Below the pieces are notes generated by a model, which was given only the letters and a program-made list of their open reading frames with translations, did not search any database and was not told the origin of the DNA. From Streptomyces sp. NBC_00683 (GTDB lineage: Bacteria > Actinomycetota > Actinomycetes > Streptomycetales > Streptomycetaceae): a stretch of DNA of 64,000 bases. Within the stretch, counting starts at the first letter, position 1, and every line of letters begins with the position of its first letter. A program made the translations under genes and the position numbers. The stretch spans positions 186,001 to 250,000 of the forward strand of contig NZ_CP109013.1 of NCBI RefSeq assembly GCF_036226745.1, read 5' to 3'. This document shows, piece by piece, positions 60,026 through 64,000 of this stretch.

Positions 60026-61147
60026 CTAGCCATCGTGCTCGTCCTGGAGCATGTGGCGACGTTCCTGTTCGCGCTTGGAGTAGGCGGCTGCTCGGATCGC
60101 CTCGTCGCTCTCCAGGCCTGATCCCAGCGCGCCGCCCACTGTGGCAGTCGAAGCCACGAACCACGACAAGGTCCAGTAGTCCGTTGCGTTCAACGGGTCT
60201 CGTGTCATGGAAGCGAACACTTGGTCGTTGAGGATGAAAAGCGCCCACACAAAATTGATGGCCACCAAGCCCACGTAGCAGACGAGCACCCCGATACCCA
60301 CAGTCAGGACTGTCGAGACGTTGTAGAGTCGCGCCCTCTGCCGCGCCTCCGGCGAGCCCTGTGCCGAGTGATGCCACAGCTGCGCATCTACGATCAGCCA
60401 ACCGATCATGAGTGCCACGGACCCGACCGTGGCGATGGTGAGGCGCGGCACGCTCAGAGAGTCGGCCAGGGTCCAGACGGTGGAGTTCACCGTGGCGACG
60501 GCTCCCGTAGCAAGCGCGGCGGCCAGGGCTTTCGAAAGGCCTGGCACCAACCGCCACGGCCGGTTGGCGCGGACCATACCGAAGAGAACCCGTAGATAGC
60601 CGCGCGGCCCGCTGATGGCGTACCGGAGATCAGCGCTCTCCTCCTCGCCGACCGGGCTCGGATGAACGGGTGCGAGACGGCCGTCGACGGACTCCGGAAG
60701 CGTCTGCCTTCGTGGAGGCCTCTCGGGGTCGGTGGGCTGCGGGCCCGCCAAGCCGAGCACGGCTTCTTCCACGGCAAGGCGCGCCCTCGTCTGCAGCCGG
60801 AAGCCCCCCAACGAAGGCAGCGACAACAAGGCCAAGCCGTGTTCGTGGCTCATATCCGCGACGAGCCTGCGGCCGTGCAAGTGCAGCGGGAGGTCGGTGA
60901 GGGCGACGACGATGTCCCAATTCTCCGCACTGCCACGATCTATGATCCGGCGCATCAAGGCGGGTGGGTCCTCGGTCCCCGAAGTGAAGGGCTCACTGAT
61001 CACTTCGATGTCGAACCGTCGCCCCTGGCCGGACTTGTCGGCGAGCCGGGCAGGAAGGGTCCGGCTCATGCGCTTCGCAATGTCGGTCGGTGCATCCGGA
61101 TCCGCCAGGAGCGCCACGACCGTAACGCCCTGCGACGAGGCTTGCAT
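60026..61147 (-). CDS. Membrane protein with N-terminal soluble domain, function unknown
   Basis: 373 residues from ATG 61147 with GAAGGA eight bases upstream. Residues about 1-150 are a soluble domain (the VTVVALLADPDAP start and WDIVVALTDLPLHLH). Residues about 185-375 contain four or five membrane helices (LTIATVGSVALMIGWLIV and others) with a charged C-terminus. I recognise this as a conserved actinobacterial layout but have no function. It is not coupled to neighbours. Confidence 0.75.
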   Translation of the reverse strand: MQASSQGVTVVALLADPDAPTDIAKRMSRTLPARLADKSGQGRRFDIEVISEPFTSGTEDPPALMRRIIDRGSAENWDIVVALTDLPLHLHGRRLVADMSHEHGLALLSLPSLGGFRLQTRARLAVEEAVLGLAGPQPTDPERPPRRQTLPESVDGRLAPVHPSPVGEEESADLRYAISGPRGYLRVLFGMVRANRPWRLVPGLSKALAAALATGAVATVNSTVWTLADSLSVPRLTIATVGSVALMIGWLIVDAQLWHHSAQGSPEARQRARLYNVSTVLTVGIGVLVCYVGLVAINFVWALFILNDQVFASMTRDPLNATDYWTLSWFVASTATVGGALGSGLESDEAIRAAAYSKREQERRHMLQDEHDG

Positions 61148-61314
61148 GACTGGATCCTTCTCGTTGTCTGTCCCCGCGACCGCAAGTGCCCACAGAATGC
61201 CCTCGGGGTGGCGTCGGCGCTGCGATGACACGCTGGCTCCCGCCGGCCGGTGCAGGCGGCGCGGCCAGATCTCCTCGTTCTCCCGGTACGGGGCCTGCTC
61301 CCTGTGACCGGTAT

Positions 61315-63807
61315 TCAGCCCCCCTCGCGCCGTCGTCGGGAGCCCGCGAGCCGGGCCGCGAGATAGGGCGCGGTGGCGCTGCGGCGGGCCCTCGCCACCT
61401 TGGCCGGCGGGCCCGCCGCGACCACACGCCCGCCCGCGTCGCCACCGCCCGGCCCGAGGTCGATGACCCAGTCGGCGGTAACGATCGTGTCCAGGTCATG
61501 CTCGACGAGGACGACCGTGTTGCCCGCGTCGACGAGCCGGTGCAGCTGTCGCAGCAGCAGTGCGACGTCCGAGGGGTGCAGCCCAGCCGTCGGCTCGTCG
61601 AGCAGGTAGAGCGCGTGGCCGCGGCGGGCTCGCTGCAGTTCGGTGGCCAGTTTGATGCGTTGCGCCTCACCACCGCTGAGCTCCGTCGCGGGCTGCCCCA
61701 GCCGCAGGTACCCCAGTCCCACCTCGCGCAATGTCTCCAGACTGCGGGAGGCGGCCGGGACGGCGGACAGGAACTTGGCGGCGGCGTCGACGGACAGCGC
61801 CAGTACTTCCGCGATGTTCTTGCCGCGGTAGGTGACCTCCAGCGTTTCGGCGTTGTACCGGGCGCCCTGGCAGGTCGGGCACGGCGCGTAGGTGCCGGGC
61901 AGGAACAGCAGTTCCACCGCGACGAATCCTTCGCCCTGGCAGGTCTCGCACCGCCCTTCGGGCACGTTGAAGGAGAACCGCCCGGCTGAGTAGCCGCGCG
62001 CCCTGGCCTCGTCCGTCGCCGCGTACAGCTTGCGCACCGCGTCGAACATCCCCGTGTACGTGGCCAGGTTGGACCGGGGAGTTCGGCCGATGGGCCGTTG
62101 GTCGACCCGGACCAGCCGGTCGAACGACTCGACCCCCGACGCGTCCTGGACGTCGACCTCCAACTGCGCCTCGTCGGGATCCTCGGGTACAAGTCCGAGG
62201 TGGCCGCGGACGACCTCCGCCAGCACCTGCGTCACCAGCGTCGACTTTCCGGAACCGGACACGCCCGTCACCGCCGTCAGCACGCAGAGCGGTACGTCGA
62301 CGGACACGTCGTGCAGATTGTGGCGGGAGACGCCGCTCAGGTGCAGCCATCCGTGCGGTGTGCGCGGGCGGTGATCGAGCGGCTCGGCGCGCCCGAACAG
62401 GTACTGGCTCGTGGCCGACTCCCTCACCCGCTCCAGGCCGGCGACCGGGCCGCTGTACAGCACGCGCCCGCCGCCCTCGCCCGCGCCAGGGCCGATGTCG
62501 ACCACCCAGTCCGCCCGCCGTACGACGTCCATGTCGTGCTCCACGACGAACAGCGAGTTTCCCGCCTCCTTGAGGCGGTCCAGCACGTCCAGCAGCGGTT
62601 CCGCGTCAGCCGGGTGCAGGCCCGCGGAGGGTTCGTCGAGGACGTAGACGACGCCGAACAGCCCGGAGCGCAGCTGAGTGGCGATCCGCAGGCGCTGTGC
62701 CTCGCCGGGCGACAGGGTCGTCGAGCGGCGCCCGAGGCTGAGATATCCGAGGCCCAGGTCGAGCAGTACGTCGACCCGTGCGACCAGATCGCTGCAGATC
62801 CGGACCGCGACCTCGGTCGTCTCCCCGGATCGGGCGGTCGACGTGGTGGCGTCGGCCTTGGACCGCCTTGCGACGGGTAGCAGCAGGGCCGCGACATCGG
62901 TGAGCGGCATCGCGTTGATTTCGGCGATGGAACGTCCGGCGAAGGTCACGGCGAGTGCCTCAGGCCGCAGTCCGCTGCCGTGACACTCCGGGCAGGGCAC
63001 ACTCCTGACGAACCGGAGTGCCCGTTCGCGCATCTTCTCGCTCTTGGAGTCGGCGAGGACGTGCATGACGTGCTTGCGGGCGCTCCAGAACTTGCCTTGG
63101 TAGCCGTAGTCGACGCGGTCCTCCTCCGGCTCGATGTACACGGAGGGCTGCTCATCCGTGTACAGCAGCCAGTCCCGGTCCTTCTTCCTGAGCCTGCGCC
63201 ACGGTCGGTCGATGTCGATCCCCAGGCCGCTCACGACGCTGCGCAGGTTGGCGCCCTGCCAGGCGCCCGGCCAGGCGGCGATCGCCCCCTCGCGGATGCT
63301 CAGCGAGGGGTCCGGGACGAGCAGTTCCTCGGCGACGTCGTGCACGACGCCCAGTCCGTGGCACTCCGGGCAGGCGCCGGCCGCGGTGTTGGGTGAGAAC
63401 GACTCGGCCTCCAGCCGCGCGGCCCGGGGCGGATAGGTGCCGGCGCGGGAGTACAGCACGCGCAGCAGATTGGACAGCGTGGTGATGGTGCCGACCGTCG
63501 ATCGCGAGCTGGGCGACCCGCGTCGCTGCTGCAGGGCCACGGCGGGTGGCAGTCCGGTGATTTCCTGCACGTGCGGTGCGCCGACCTGTTGCAACAGCCT
63601 TCGGGCGTACGGTGCTACGGACTCGAAGTAGCGCCGTTGGGCCTCCGCGTAGAGCGTGCCGAACGCGAGCGAGGACTTGCCCGAACCGGAGACGCCGGTG
63701 AAGGCGACCATCGCGTCCCGCGGAACGTCGACATCGATGTTCCGCAGGTTGTTCTCACTGGCGCCCCGCACATGCACAAAGGGGTCGGTCGCGTCCTTGT
63801 TCACCAT
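61315..63807 (-). CDS. UvrA2-like excinuclease ATPase
   Basis: 830 residues from ATG 63807; the frame opens further upstream but this ATG is followed directly by the family's N-terminus. Two ABC modules: Walker A GVSGSGKSSLAFG (residues about 38) and GVSGSGKSTLV (about 517), and ABC signatures LSPGEAQRLRIA and LSGGEAQRIKLA, each followed by a Walker B (LDEPSAGLHP, LDEPTAGLHP). Zinc modules are CPECHG and CETCQG/CPTCQG. The length (830 against about 950) and lack of the UvrB-binding insert indicate the UvrA2/DrrC class found in antibiotic producers and radiation-resistant bacteria, used in drug-DNA adduct tolerance. Confidence 0.9.
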   Translation of the reverse strand: MVNKDATDPFVHVRGASENNLRNIDVDVPRDAMVAFTGVSGSGKSSLAFGTLYAEAQRRYFESVAPYARRLLQQVGAPHVQEITGLPPAVALQQRRGSPSSRSTVGTITTLSNLLRVLYSRAGTYPPRAARLEAESFSPNTAAGACPECHGLGVVHDVAEELLVPDPSLSIREGAIAAWPGAWQGANLRSVVSGLGIDIDRPWRRLRKKDRDWLLYTDEQPSVYIEPEEDRVDYGYQGKFWSARKHVMHVLADSKSEKMRERALRFVRSVPCPECHGSGLRPEALAVTFAGRSIAEINAMPLTDVAALLLPVARRSKADATTSTARSGETTEVAVRICSDLVARVDVLLDLGLGYLSLGRRSTTLSPGEAQRLRIATQLRSGLFGVVYVLDEPSAGLHPADAEPLLDVLDRLKEAGNSLFVVEHDMDVVRRADWVVDIGPGAGEGGGRVLYSGPVAGLERVRESATSQYLFGRAEPLDHRPRTPHGWLHLSGVSRHNLHDVSVDVPLCVLTAVTGVSGSGKSTLVTQVLAEVVRGHLGLVPEDPDEAQLEVDVQDASGVESFDRLVRVDQRPIGRTPRSNLATYTGMFDAVRKLYAATDEARARGYSAGRFSFNVPEGRCETCQGEGFVAVELLFLPGTYAPCPTCQGARYNAETLEVTYRGKNIAEVLALSVDAAAKFLSAVPAASRSLETLREVGLGYLRLGQPATELSGGEAQRIKLATELQRARRGHALYLLDEPTAGLHPSDVALLLRQLHRLVDAGNTVVLVEHDLDTIVTADWVIDLGPGGGDAGGRVVAAGPPAKVARARRSATAPYLAARLAGSRRRREGG

Positions 63808-64000
63808 TCCTGAGTACCTGATTGCGCCGGGAACCGCACGACAGGCGCCGTCCCCGGGCCTCGCTCCCACGGGCGTCCGGAGTGTCCCGGATCCATTTTC
63901 GACACACGACCCAGCTAGGTGTTCGTGCCGTGGCGCCGACGAGCGGCCGCGACGGGTGCCCCGGAGAAGTGAGAACTTCGACACGCGCCGGTCCGGGTGG

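Noticed and set aside
1..64000. CRISPR arrays, tRNA genes, complete insertion sequences or prophage genes
   Set aside because: No regularly spaced repeats, cloverleaf-like sequences, transposase motifs or phage structural genes could be found by reading both strands.

Overview
The window is high-GC DNA with strong third-position GC bias, many GTG and TTG starts, and four-base stop/start overlaps. Its gene content is typical of a soil actinomycete, most likely Streptomyces: actinobacterial DUF families, LacI-controlled sugar ABC transporters without their own ATPase, and a Pkn-type kinase. No tRNA, rRNA, CRISPR array or complete insertion sequence was seen.

Layout. (1) 1-10.6 kb: the 3' part of a [NiFe]-hydrogenase operon of the actinobacterial high-affinity type. 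It holds the C-terminus of the large subunit, five accessory proteins (NifU/Rieske-like, two DUF proteins, a large unknown, a tiny membrane peptide), a small hydrophilic protein, an endopeptidase, a HypC-HypF fusion, HypC, HypD, HypE and a DUF6390 protein, closed by a strong hairpin terminator. (2) 10.7-15.6 kb: small hypotheticals plus an unusual pair, an acyltransferase/aminotransferase fusion overlapping a CDP-diglyceride-synthetase-like membrane enzyme. (3) 15.9-29.8 kb: sugar and glycoside use. This includes a secreted GH3 glycosidase with a PA14 insert, a GH78 alpha-L-rhamnosidase, two sugar-binding lipoproteins, one permease pair, two LacI regulators and an MFS transporter. (4) 30.0-43.4 kb: a NodD/FdeR-like LysR regulator divergent from a 13-gene aromatic catabolic run. 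The run has flavin monooxygenases, an extradiol dioxygenase, three FAH-fold hydrolases, a cyclase, an ACMSD-type amidohydrolase, two short-chain dehydrogenases, a two-subunit CoA transferase and gentisate dioxygenase. The divergent promoter carries a sequence that aligns well with the rhizobial nod box. (5) 43.6-56.8 kb: accessory genes, including a Ser/Thr kinase fused to an oligopeptide-binding domain, a TetR/SDR pair with a clear operator, a PIG-L deacetylase, a SpoIIE-type phosphatase, a GPP34 protein, a siderophore-interacting protein, and an AraC regulator followed by 4-hydroxybenzoate hydroxylase. (6) 57-63.8 kb: a decayed luciferase-like monooxygenase, a FUSC-type exporter, a membrane protein and a UvrA2-like ATPase.

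Main hypothesis (inference): regions 3 and 4 together use plant flavonoid glycosides. Rhamnosidase and beta-glycosidase would strip rhamnose and glucose, the ABC and MFS systems would import, and the LysR-controlled operon would open the aromatic rings. The 4-hydroxybenzoate hydroxylase at 55.1 kb could take p-hydroxyphenyl fragments. The NodD-like regulator with a nod-box-like site is the most specific clue and the finding most worth testing.
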